10,471 bases of DNA from an uncultured Clostridium sp. GTDB taxonomy: Bacteria; Bacillota; Clostridia; TANB77; CAG-508. The notes below the pieces were generated by a model, which was not told the DNA's origin, ran no database searches, and worked only from the letters and a program-made list of their open reading frames with translations. The stretch is taken from assembly GCA_947062645.1 (NCBI GenBank), contig CAMSQT010000024.1:1-10471 (forward strand). Direction: 5' to 3'. Positions 1 to 5,976 of this stretch are shown here, piece after piece (the first letter of the stretch is position 1; each line of letters begins with the position of its first letter). The position numbers and the translations under genes are program-made.

Positions 1-2
1 GA

Positions 3-158
3 GAAGAGCGAGCTAAGTTAGGTCACATGCTTGAAAAAGAAGATAGCACAGTCGTGGTGGCCCAAAAATTGGGTCAAATAAAAAAGAAAAGGGAAAAGAA
101 TAAAAAATTATTTTTCACATATAATCAATCCTTTCTAATAATTATTTGTTATCTTTAA
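3..158 (+). CDS. possible 3' end of an unidentified CDS (partial)
   Basis: A frame is open from the left edge to a TAA at 156-158, about 51 residues. It is strongly charged, with the local stretch EERAKLGHMLEKED followed by a lysine-rich helix-like part, and ends in a hydrophobic tail. I do not recognise the family. It converges on the coupling-protein gene and overlaps its 3' end by about 17 bases. The first half is less A-rich than the surrounding DNA, which fits real coding sequence, but the final 15-17 residues may only be read-through into the neighbour. Because the start lies outside the window, this could also be a chance open frame. Confidence 0.3.
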   Translation, partial: EERAKLGHMLEKEDSTVVVAQKLGQIKKKREKNKKLFFTYNQSFLIIICYL

Positions 159-1859
159 AATAAGGTAACATAAGAGTTTTTTTAGGAGGAAAAATCTTCG
201 TTCCATTTGACAAAAAAGTAAGAGCCGAAAAAGTTTCCAAACTTTGTGTAAAAAAATTACTTTCAAAAACATATTCGTTATGCAAAGAAGAATTATAAGT
301 TTCTGTAATATTCGAATTTTGAGCGTTTAAAGTATTAGTAAGATAACTAAAATTAGTTTGTTTAGCACTTTCAGCAATACTTTTGGAAACCCTTTGCTTT
401 TCCTCTTTTCCTAACTGTTTTTGAGCCTCTTCAATTGTAAAAATATCATCTGTACGAAACCAAATCTTATTAATCAAATTTTGTAAAATAACTTTAACAT
501 CAGAATCATTTTTTAAAGTAGACATTAAAGAAGAATAACTTTGCGTACTTACCAAATTAATGCACTTTGCTTCACGACTTAAAGAAAAAAACTCACCATC
601 TGTTTTTGTTACATACTTATCATACTCATCACAAATAAAAGCACTTGTCCTAACGAAAGAAGAAGACAAACTAGATATAATTTCTGTTTGAAAATCTAAC
701 TTTAAATAAGCAGAAAGAATCTTAGACAAAGAAGAATATTCTGCAATATTCATATCTAAAACAACAATCTTTCCCTTTTTTAGAACCTCAGAAAAACCAG
801 TAAAAGAAAGCTTATTCTTTGACGCACAAAATGTGGACATAACATCGAAATCGGTAACAAAAAAATTCGTAATGCGAGTAATTTCGGAAACCAAAATACC
901 CTTTGTACGAGAATCCAAATTTTCAAATTCCTTTTGAAAAAAATTCAAACTAGCATTTAATTCATAAATTTGAGAATGAGATAACTTAGAAGAAATAAAC
1001 AAATTCCTTAAAATTCCAATCTTTTCTTTGTAATAATTATTATCAGTAATTAACTTATGAAGTTCTAAAAATGTAACATAATTATCATTATAAATCCTAC
1101 AAAGCTTGATAGCCTCTGCCAATACCTGTTCAGCCTTATCAATCCAGTAACTTTCCGAATTATTTTCTGAAAAAAGCAATAAAATTGTCTTCAATCGATT
1201 TGCCAAAACCTGAGGTTTTAAATTAGGTTTATGTAAAGGATTATAAAAAACATTAGACGCTAAGCCAATCACAATCAAATCTTTTTCGAGTTGATAATCC
1301 TTGGCATACTTTAAAACTTGCTTATAAAAATTTCCTTTCACATCTAAAATAAGCATACCAATCTTTTGATTTGGATTATGAAAATTAAATTCCATTAGCT
1401 GTTTGGTAAAAGGATACATTGCGCTAGACGTTTTCCCGAGAGCCTATGGTACCAGTAATCAAAAAGTTTTGATAAAGACCGTGATTCTGGCAGATAAATC
1501 TTTCTATGGTTCAAATCTTCTCCAATTAATAAACACAAATCTTGCGGTTTAGGAACAAACTTCGTTATCGGATCAGATAAATTATTAGAGTTTTCTTTAA
1601 AAAATGAAAATCTCATTAAAAATCTAACATAAATAAAATGGGCGATCACTAAGTAAGAAAATAAACAGCAAAAAACATATAAAAGTTTTATCAATTTCCA
1701 CAATTCTGGATTCTTGGAGCAAATATCAAAGGGATGCAAACCATAAGTAATAATTACCTCATTTGCAGTAAAAAGGGGAGAAAACCAACAAAAGGTAACA
1801 TAAACAGATATAGTGGTTAAAAAAAATACAAAGACAAATTCTTTAAAATAGCGTAAAAT
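142..1859 (-). CDS. VirD4/TraG-type conjugative coupling ATPase, read through two +1 frameshifts at CGG codons
   Basis: This is a type IV coupling protein, the membrane ATPase that brings relaxase-bound DNA to a conjugation channel. The coding sequence runs in three frames: 1859-1482, 1480-1439 and 1437-142. Skipping the C at 1481 and the C at 1438 gives one 571-residue protein, normal for the family. It has two N-terminal membrane segments (about residues 5-25 and 57-78), Walker A GTIGSGKT at 136-143, a DVKG motif near 172, the Walker B-like acidic pair D410-E411 in FICDEYDKY, and STQSYSSL at 437-444. Both skipped bases sit before glycines 127 and 141, the latter being the invariant Walker A glycine. 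A perfect AAAGGAGG lies at 1868-1875, but the codon 9 bases downstream is ATT (1859-1857), not ATG. The first NTG in frame is TTG at 1739, which would remove the first membrane segment. A decayed gene is the alternative, but the rest is uninterrupted. Confidence 0.85.
1435..1438 (-). other. +1 frameshift site, CGGG read as Gly (Walker A G141)
   Basis: The frame set by the previous site reads GGC TCT CGG GAA and stops at TAG (1446-1444). Dropping the C at 1438 gives GGC TCT GGG AAA ACG, that is GSGKT, the P-loop. This is the only one of the six sites whose fourth base is G rather than T. Confidence 0.85.
1478..1481 (-). other. +1 frameshift site, CGGT read as Gly (coupling protein G127)
   Basis: The upstream frame reads TCA CGG TCT. 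Dropping the C at 1481 gives TCA GGT CTT and continues as SGLYQNFLITGTIGS, which leads directly into Walker A. Without the shift the frame gives an unrelated sequence and stops at 1395. Confidence 0.8.
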
Positions 1860-1867
1860 ACTAAAAA

Positions 1868-1875
1868 ACCTCCTT
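1868..1875 (-). promoter_or_regulatory. strong ribosome binding site followed by ATT instead of ATG
   Basis: AAAGGAGG on the minus strand is followed, after 9 bases (TTTTTTAGT), by ATT TTA CGC. The ATT is in frame with the coupling protein, and no NTG codon occurs before position 1739. The site marks the expected start at 1859. Confidence 0.6.
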
Positions 1876-2018
1876 TAAAATGATTTCTTTTTAATTTTCA
1901 ATTTGGCTCCTTGTTTGTTATGAAAAAAAATGATATCAAAAAATGTATAAAGTGAATATAAAGTAATGAAAAGATAAATAATAAAAGTAATAAAAAATAA
2001 ATCAATTAACTTTGTGAT
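1875..2018 (-). CDS. small membrane protein of the conjugation region, apparent ATC start
   Basis: A 47-codon frame ends at TAA (1877-1875), within the ribosome binding site of the coupling gene, so the two would be translationally coupled. Its first two thirds are almost entirely hydrophobic (LIDLFFITFIIYLFITLYSL and on to about residue 31) and the end is basic (KLKIKKKSF), as expected of a single-pass membrane peptide. A good ribosome binding site (AAAGGTGGTGA, 2026-2036) lies 4-7 bases upstream of ATC ACA AAG. The frame has no ATG, GTG or near TTG between its upstream stop and this point. Small hydrophobic proteins are common next to coupling proteins in Firmicute elements, but I do not recognise this one. 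It is real only if ATC can start it, or if the start was lost recently. Confidence 0.45.
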   Translation of the reverse strand: MTKLIDLFFITFIIYLFITLYSLYTFFDIIFFHNKQGAKLKIKKKSF

Positions 2019-2045
2019 ACTGTCACCACCTTTCGTAAAGATATA

Positions 2046-2100
2046 TTAGAAATAGATTTTCTATCAATTATGGTAACAAATAAAAAAATCTTATTTCTAA
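2046..2100. repeat. imperfect inverted repeat with 24-base loop
   Basis: TTAGAAATAGATTTT (2046-2060) pairs with AAAATCTTATTTCTAA (2085-2100) with one bulged base. It lies upstream of the small minus-strand ORF, between the conjugation genes and the DUF1858 gene. It could be a leader hairpin, a protein site or the edge of the mobile segment. Confidence 0.5.
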
Positions 2101-2131
2101 ATTTTTACAATCATACAACATTTTTTTTTAT

Positions 2132-2160
2132 TTGTCTATACTTTTTTTAAAATTTATGAT
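2132..2160 (+). promoter_or_regulatory. sigma-A-type promoter of the DUF1858 gene
   Basis: TTGTCT (2132-2137) and TATGAT (2155-2160) are separated by 17 bases. They lie 36 bases upstream of the start codon of the DUF1858 gene, with T-rich DNA between and upstream. Confidence 0.6.
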
Positions 2161-2196
2161 AAAATTTTAAAAAACCACAAAAGGAGGAAATCAAAA

Positions 2197-2382
2197 ATGA
2201 AATTTAACAAAGACACCAAAATAGGAGAAATCTTAGAAAAAGCACCTGAAAAAGCTGAAATTTTACTAGAAATGGGAATGCATTGCCTAGGATGTCCTGC
2301 ATCACAAATGGAAACATTAGAAGAAGCATGTGCCGTTCACGGAATTGACGTAGAAGAAATCGTTCAAAAATTAAATGCCTAA
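2197..2382 (+). CDS. DUF1858 domain protein (hybrid-cluster-associated type)
   Basis: This 61-residue protein is essentially one DUF1858 domain. The opening hydrophobic-acidic pattern (TKIGEILEKAPEKAEILLEMGMHCLGCP) and the CxxC pair at C30 and C33 match the small disulfide/redox domain often found alone or fused to hybrid-cluster (prismane) proteins. Its biochemical role is not known; the cysteine pair suggests a redox or metal/cluster-linked job in the cytoplasm. AAAGGAGG lies 10 bases before ATG. The gene appears to be transcribed alone from the promoter just upstream, and the tRNA promoter follows it. Its one CGG trinucleotide is out of frame. Confidence 0.9.
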   Translation: MKFNKDTKIGEILEKAPEKAEILLEMGMHCLGCPASQMETLEEACAVHGIDVEEIVQKLNA

Positions 2383-2481
2383 GAAAACCTTAAAAAAATT
2401 AAAAATCATTAAGAAAATAATGCAAATGAAGTGAAAAATCACAAAAATTCACAAAAAAGACAAAAAATTTTTACAAATGTA

Positions 2482-2510
2482 TTGACTTTTTCTTAAAAGC
2501 ATAGTAAAAT
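2482..2510 (+). promoter_or_regulatory. promoter of the tRNA-Lys/Glu/Thr cluster
   Basis: TTGACT (2482-2487) and TAAAAT (2505-2510) are separated by 17 bases, 34 bases before the first tRNA. Confidence 0.7.
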
Positions 2511-2544
2511 ATAAAAGCGTTGTACATAAAACAACGCAAAATGT

Positions 2545-2620
2545 GGGCTATTAGCTCAGGTGGTAGAGCACTTGACTTTTAATCAAGTTGTCCCGCGTTC
2601 GAGTCGCGGATAGCTCACCA
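2545..2620 (+). tRNA. tRNA-Lys(TTT)
   Basis: Full cloverleaf with acceptor GGGCTAT/ATAGCTC, anticodon stem CTTGA/TCAAG around loop CTTTTAA (anticodon TTT), T arm CCGCG/CGCGG around TTCGAGT, and encoded CCA. First gene of a three-tRNA cluster. Confidence 0.97.
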
Positions 2621-2659
2621 AAAGAACTAAATAATTACCAAAAAATTATTTAGTTCTTT
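2621..2659 (+). repeat. perfect 16-bp hairpin between tRNA-Lys and tRNA-Glu
   Basis: AAAGAACTAAATAATT (2621-2636) is exactly complementary to AATTATTTAGTTCTTT (2644-2659), with a 7-base loop. It starts directly after the CCA of tRNA-Lys. The 3' arm ends in TTCTTTA, so it could act as a weak terminator or attenuator, or as a processing signal for the tRNA precursor. No separate promoter is obvious before tRNA-Glu. Confidence 0.75.
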
Positions 2660-2666
2660 ACTTTAA

Positions 2667-2741
2667 GGCCCGTTGGTCAAGCGGTTAAGACACCGCCCTT
2701 TCACGGCGGAGACATGGGTTCGATTCCCGTACGGGTCACCA
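2667..2741 (+). tRNA. tRNA-Glu(TTC)
   Basis: Acceptor GGCCCGT/ACGGGTC, anticodon stem CCGCC/GGCGG around CTTTCAC (anticodon TTC), TTCGATT in the T loop, encoded CCA. Confidence 0.97.
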
Positions 2742-2777
2742 ACTAAAAAATACATATATATCATATAAAAAATAGAT

Positions 2778-2854
2778 GCCACTTTAGCTCAGCTGGCCAG
2801 AGCACCGCACTTGTAATGCGGGGGTCCCCAGTTCGAATCTGGGAAGTGGCTCCA
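2778..2854 (+). tRNA. tRNA-Thr(TGT)
   Basis: Acceptor GCCACTT/AAGTGGC, anticodon stem CCGCA/TGCGG around CTTGTAA (anticodon TGT), TTCGAAT in the T loop, encoded CCA. Last gene of the cluster. Confidence 0.97.
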
Positions 2855-2946
2855 ATATTGTCAGTAGTCTTGAAATAGTCTTGATTGCTGGCTTTTAAAC
2901 TTTTTATTATGAGAAAACTACTATCTACCATAAATAAACCTCTGCA

Positions 2947-2970
2947 TGTTCTTGTAAGTCTACAAGAACA
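2947..2970. terminator. 10-bp hairpin between convergent tRNA cluster and minus-strand gene
   Basis: TGTTCTTGTA and TACAAGAACA form a perfect stem around AGTC. It lies between the 3' end of tRNA-Thr (plus) and the 3' end of the gene starting at 4098 (minus), the right place for a two-way terminator. Neither side has a clear T tract, so the call is tentative. Confidence 0.4.
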
Positions 2971-2991
2971 GACAATCCATAAAATGATATT

Positions 2992-4098
2992 TTAAATATC
3001 ATATACATCTATTTTAGTAATAATAGGATATTCGTTATCAATACTTTTCTCGCTTATATAGAGAGTTATCATATAATGTTCACATATATCTTGAATTGTT
3101 GATATAGATAATCCTTTTCCTTTTGGATAAAAATTTGTATCATTATTGATGATAAACTCTAATTCATATTTATCTCTATTTTCCATTGTTTTTCCAAAAT
3201 ATTCAGAAGTTGAATCTTCCATTTCAATTTTGGCAATATAATATTCGTTCATATCTCTTATTGATATTATTTTAGTTGGTACAAATAGAATTATAGTAGA
3301 AGTATCTACTATATTTTTTAAACTCTCCTTAATTAATTCTTGACCAGTAATATTTCTAATAATTTGTTTATTATAAAAATAATCTCCAACTTTTATACCA
3401 TAAACAGTAAGACTTTCTTTTGTTCTAAAATTAACAAAATTAGTTGATTTCCAATCAATTTCTACTAATTTTATATCCATATTCTCTTTTTGTATCTTTA
3501 AATATTTATCAGTAACATCTATAATTTTTCCAGAAAGATTCTCACCTGATACAACTTCATAATTTTCTTGAAAAGAAGTATCTAATACCTCTGTTTGATA
3601 AAGTTCTTCAATTTTTGTATAAGTTATATTTTTTTCATTGTTTTCCCACCATTTATAATTATTGTTTACTATATTTCTAACCAAATTAAATTCTTCACAA
3701 ATATTTGTATTCATACATATATGTTCACTTACATATTCTTTCTCATTTTCTGTTATATTTATTAAAGTAAATGGTAATTTAGAATTTATGTTAGTTTTAA
3801 AAAATATGTAACAACTTGATTCATGCCTAAACGGATATTGATATGCTATCTTGGTTATTTCAATATTATCACTCTCTTTAACAGTATAAATATCTGAATT
3901 TAAAAATGTTATTAGCGTATTTCTATCTTCATTTGTTAAAGTTTTATTAGTATTTTCAAAATTAATAACGAAATATTCATTTGCCAAAAATGATGGCATT
4001 TTTATCTTTCTAAAAATTATAAAAGCAATCAATAGAATAAATATTATTAATATAAAAACAATTAATATTTTTTTTGACTTCTTTTTCATTTTATACAT
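2992..4098 (-). CDS. membrane-anchored extracytoplasmic protein of unknown function
   Basis: The 368-residue product has a lysine-rich start (MYKMKKKSKK) and then a single hydrophobic segment at about residues 11-29 (ILIVFILIIFILLIAFIIF). The remainder is a polar, asparagine- and isoleucine-rich part expected outside the membrane. Residues around 185-250 (SGKIIDVTDKYLKIQKEN) look like a small beta-barrel segment. I recognise no catalytic motif. It lies 8 bases after the stop of the FabG-like gene, with its ribosome binding site (AGGGGGTG) touching that stop, so the two form an operon. A second ATG at 4089 is possible but is farther from the site. Its Asn- and TTA/ATA-rich composition is more AT-biased than its neighbour's, and it contains no CGG. 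Confidence 0.8.
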   Translation of the reverse strand: MYKMKKKSKKILIVFILIIFILLIAFIIFRKIKMPSFLANEYFVINFENTNKTLTNEDRNTLITFLNSDIYTVKESDNIEITKIAYQYPFRHESSCYIFFKTNINSKLPFTLINITENEKEYVSEHICMNTNICEEFNLVRNIVNNNYKWWENNEKNITYTKIEELYQTEVLDTSFQENYEVVSGENLSGKIIDVTDKYLKIQKENMDIKLVEIDWKSTNFVNFRTKESLTVYGIKVGDYFYNKQIIRNITGQELIKESLKNIVDTSTIILFVPTKIISIRDMNEYYIAKIEMEDSTSEYFGKTMENRDKYELEFIINNDTNFYPKGKGLSISTIQDICEHYMITLYISEKSIDNEYPIITKIDVYDI

Positions 4099-4106
4099 TA
4101 CACCCC

Positions 4107-4839
4107 CTAAATCACCCAGCCACCATTTACACTAATAACCTGTCCTGTCGTAAAAGAATCTTCAGCAAGCCACAACACACACTTAGCAATATCATAAGGA
4201 GTACCCATTTTACCGTAAAGGCGTCTCATCCTCCAAATCCCTAAGCTCTTCAGCCGTAAGATTAGCATTCATATCAGTTGCAATCAAACCGGGGAGCCAC
4301 ACTATTAACGCGAATCTTAGAAGGACCGAAGTTCCTTTGCAAGAGACTTCGTCAACCCATCCATACCGAGCCTTAGAAATCGAATACAAAACCTCCATAG
4401 AAGCGCCACAAATCCCCCAAATAGAAGAAACATTAATAATAAGCCCTTGTTTTTGATGTACCATAGAAGGAATAACCTCTTGAGACATCGCAAAAGCAGA
4501 ATATAAATTCGTATCCATCACACGCTTCCAATCCTCATCCGTTTCATCCACAAACATCTTATACTCACTAATTCCAGCATTATTAACCAAAATATCAATC
4601 TTATGATACTTTTCCAAAGCAAAAGAAGCCAAAGCCTTTGCACCATCCCTAGTCGAAACATCAGCTTGTACCAAATCCAAAGAAAGCCCTTCTTTTTCTA
4701 GTTCTTCTCTTAACGAAAAAGCTTCTTTCTTAGACTGATTATAATTTGCTACTACCCCAAAACCATTTTTAGCAAGTTGTTTTGCAATCTCTCTTCCAAT
4801 ACCTCTAGAAGCACCTGTAACAATGGCAACCTTTTTCAT
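4107..4839 (-). CDS. FabG-like short-chain dehydrogenase/reductase read through four +1 frameshifts at CGG codons
   Basis: This is an NAD(P)H-dependent SDR of the 3-oxoacyl-ACP reductase type; the related EF-P 5-aminopentanone reductase (YmfI-type) is an alternative. Cofactor motif TGASRGIG is at 8-15, NNAG at 86-89, N111, S139 in NVSSIWG, and the catalytic Y152-x3-K156 in YSISK. From there the frame is displaced four times, at the C of in-frame CGG codons at 4368, 4328, 4291 and 4215. Skipping each C restores textbook SDR sequence: SKAGMDGLTKSLAKELG, IRVNSVAPGLIATDMN (the PG motif), ETPLGKMGTPYDIA and an ending TGQVISVNGGWVI before TAG at 4107. The result is exactly 242 residues. The first three shifts sum to three bases, so an uncorrected reading stays open to 4210 with a garbled stretch of about 25 residues. 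Start ATG follows AAGAAGGGAATGG. It forms an operon with the downstream membrane protein gene. Confidence 0.9.
4212..4215 (-). other. +1 frameshift site, CGGT read as Gly (SDR G208)
   Basis: The frame reads CCT TTA CGG TAA and would stop at once. Skipping the C at 4215 gives TTA GGT AAA ATG GGT ACT, that is PLGKMGTPYDIA, followed by a complete SDR C-terminus. Confidence 0.88.
4288..4291 (-). other. +1 frameshift site, CGGT read as Gly (SDR PG-motif G183)
   Basis: The frame reads GCT CCC CGG TTT. Skipping one C gives CCC GGT TTG, restoring the conserved VAPGLIATDM. Here the preceding codon is CCC, so which of four C residues is extra cannot be told. Confidence 0.85.
4325..4328 (-). other. +1 frameshift site, CGGT read as Gly (SDR G171)
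   Basis: After the previous shift the frame reads GAA CTT CGG TCC. Skipping the C at 4328 gives CTT GGT CCT, that is AKELGPSKIRVN, the standard SDR segment. Confidence 0.85.
4365..4368 (-). other. +1 frameshift site, CGGT read as Gly (SDR G158)
   Basis: Frame reads AAG GCT CGG TAT. Skipping the C at 4368 gives GCT GGT ATG GAT GGG, that is SKAGMDG, the usual continuation after the catalytic lysine of FabG-type enzymes. Confidence 0.85.
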
Positions 4840-4873
4840 AAAACCATTCCCTTCTTAAAATTTAACTAACACC

Positions 4874-4902
4874 ATTATAATAGCAAAAAAACACAAATGC
4901 AA
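4874..4902 (-). promoter_or_regulatory. promoter of the FabG-like operon
   Basis: On the minus strand, TTGCAT (4902-4897) and a perfect TATAAT (4879-4874) are separated by 17 bases, 34 bases upstream of the ATG at 4839. Confidence 0.65.
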
Positions 4903-4933
4903 GCTTTCATTGACAAACTGCAAGCACAAACTG
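4898..4933. promoter_or_regulatory. paired direct repeats in the divergent promoter region, candidate operator
   Basis: TGCAAGC occurs at 4898-4904 and 4919-4925, 21 bases apart (two helical turns). ACAAACTG occurs at 4913-4920 and 4926-4933, 13 bases apart. The first TGCAAGC covers the -35 region of the reductase promoter. The others lie within or beside a TTGACA (4910-4915) facing the regulator gene. This arrangement suits control of both promoters by the adjacent Xre-type protein, but no binding site for it is known. Confidence 0.4.
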
Positions 4934-4938
4934 ATAGA
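4910..4938 (+). promoter_or_regulatory. tentative promoter of the Xre-type regulator gene
   Basis: A perfect TTGACA (4910-4915) is followed after 17 bases by the weak GATAGA (4933-4938). An alternative -10, TATGAT at 4953-4958, lacks a good -35. Which is used cannot be settled here. Confidence 0.35.
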
Positions 4939-4997
4939 AAAAGCAAACCAAATATGATACAATAAACTTATAATAAAAAATAAAGAAGGTGATACCA

Positions 4998-5936
4998 ATG
5001 AAATTAAATGAAAAACTAATCAAAATAAGAAAAGAAAAAGGACTATCCCAAGAAGAGTTTGGAAACCAAATCAATGTATCAAGACAAGCCGTATCTAAAT
5101 GGGAAACAGGAGAAACAACGCCAGACATCAAGAAAATAAAAGAAATTGTACAAAAATTCAACGTAACCTATGAATACCTACTAAACGACGAAATCGAAAA
5201 CAAAGAAGAAAAGCAAGAAAAAAGTGAACCAATCAAAAAAGGAAGTAAAAAAACCATCCTAAAAATAGCACTCATTATACTACTACTATATGGAATCACA
5301 AGTATCTATAAATTTGTAGCCTTTTACACTTTTTACAAAAAAGCAGATAGTTTCCAAGAAGAAAACTATAGTATGTTTATGGAAATGAAAAGTAGTGATA
5401 ATAGCATAAGACCAATCACCCATACAACCACTAAAGTAGGTAACAAAAAAATAGAAACTGATCTCATACAAGGAGACGAAACATCCCCAAAGCCAAAACA
5501 CATTACTTACACCGATTTTAACCAAAAAATATGTTATCAGTTAAGCTATGATTCTAGCCAAAACGCTTATACCTACCATGATAGAACAAAAGACATGGTA
5601 AACGAGCAAGAAAAAGAAGAACTATTTAAAAACCATAATCTAATAAAAAACCAAACCTTAGAAAATATACCATCAGGATTGAAAGAAATACTACTAGCAT
5701 CTCTAGACCCAAGATACTATCAAGTATCAATACGAAATCGTTACTATAAAACAATTTCTATTACCGATGACGCCAAAACAAAAGTACAACTAAACAAAGA
5801 CTATCTAATAGAAGAAAGCAATATCAAATTAGAAAACCAAAACAGAATCATTACTACTAACTATAGCTATGACTATGTACAAGACCATTTTAAAGAACTA
5901 AAAAACCCAATCGAAAGTTTACCTTTGCATCCATAA
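4998..5936 (+). CDS. Xre-family helix-turn-helix regulator with a membrane segment and extracytoplasmic domain
   Basis: Residues 5-61 form a Cro/C1-type helix-turn-helix (LIKIRKEKGLSQEEFGNQIN, SRQAVSKWETGE, PDIKKIKEI). A lysine/glutamate-rich linker follows, then one membrane segment at about 85-112, then roughly 200 residues with no recognised fold, probably outside the cell. Such one-protein regulators bind DNA at the N-terminus and may sense something at or beyond the membrane; the signal is unknown. Of 312 residues, only the first third is conserved in type. I chose ATG at 4998 because AAGAAGGTGAT sits 6 bases before it; the in-frame GTG at 4989 overlaps that site. It is divergent from the FabG-like operon, its most likely target. 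CGA and CGT arginine codons are used, never CGG. Confidence 0.85.
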   Translation: MKLNEKLIKIRKEKGLSQEEFGNQINVSRQAVSKWETGETTPDIKKIKEIVQKFNVTYEYLLNDEIENKEEKQEKSEPIKKGSKKTILKIALIILLLYGITSIYKFVAFYTFYKKADSFQEENYSMFMEMKSSDNSIRPITHTTTKVGNKKIETDLIQGDETSPKPKHITYTDFNQKICYQLSYDSSQNAYTYHDRTKDMVNEQEKEELFKNHNLIKNQTLENIPSGLKEILLASLDPRYYQVSIRNRYYKTISITDDAKTKVQLNKDYLIEESNIKLENQNRIITTNYSYDYVQDHFKELKNPIESLPLHP

Positions 5937-5938
5937 AA

Positions 5939-5976
5939 AAATAATTGGAAGCTATAAGCTTCCATTATTTTTTTTA
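5939..5976. terminator. bidirectional terminator between convergent genes
   Basis: AATAATTGGAAGC and GCTTCCATTATT form a stem with one bulged T around TATAA. It is followed by eight T on the plus strand and preceded by a run of A that serves the minus strand. It lies between the regulator gene and the starch-binding-module gene, which face each other. Confidence 0.85.

Noticed and set aside
1395..1739. Open frame that could be read as an independent 114-residue protein
   Set aside because: It is the N-terminal part of the coupling protein; after 1481 its sequence is only the out-of-frame continuation past the first CGG site.
2545..2854. tRNA cluster as the attachment site of the conjugative region
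   Set aside because: I see no second copy of a tRNA 3' end in the window and no integrase gene beside it.
4210..4839. Uninterrupted 209-residue reading of the reductase
   Set aside because: The first three +1 sites add up to one codon, so the frame stays open by coincidence, but residues between 4368 and 4288 are garbled and the true C-terminus lies beyond 4215.
4107..4839. Plain pseudogene
   Set aside because: All four disruptions share the same codon, sign and restored residue, and everything else in the gene is intact; the gene also keeps a good promoter, ribosome binding site and operon partner.
4907..5525. Minus-strand open frames opposite the Xre-type regulator
   Set aside because: Composition is the mirror of the A-rich sense gene, with no motif or ribosome binding site.
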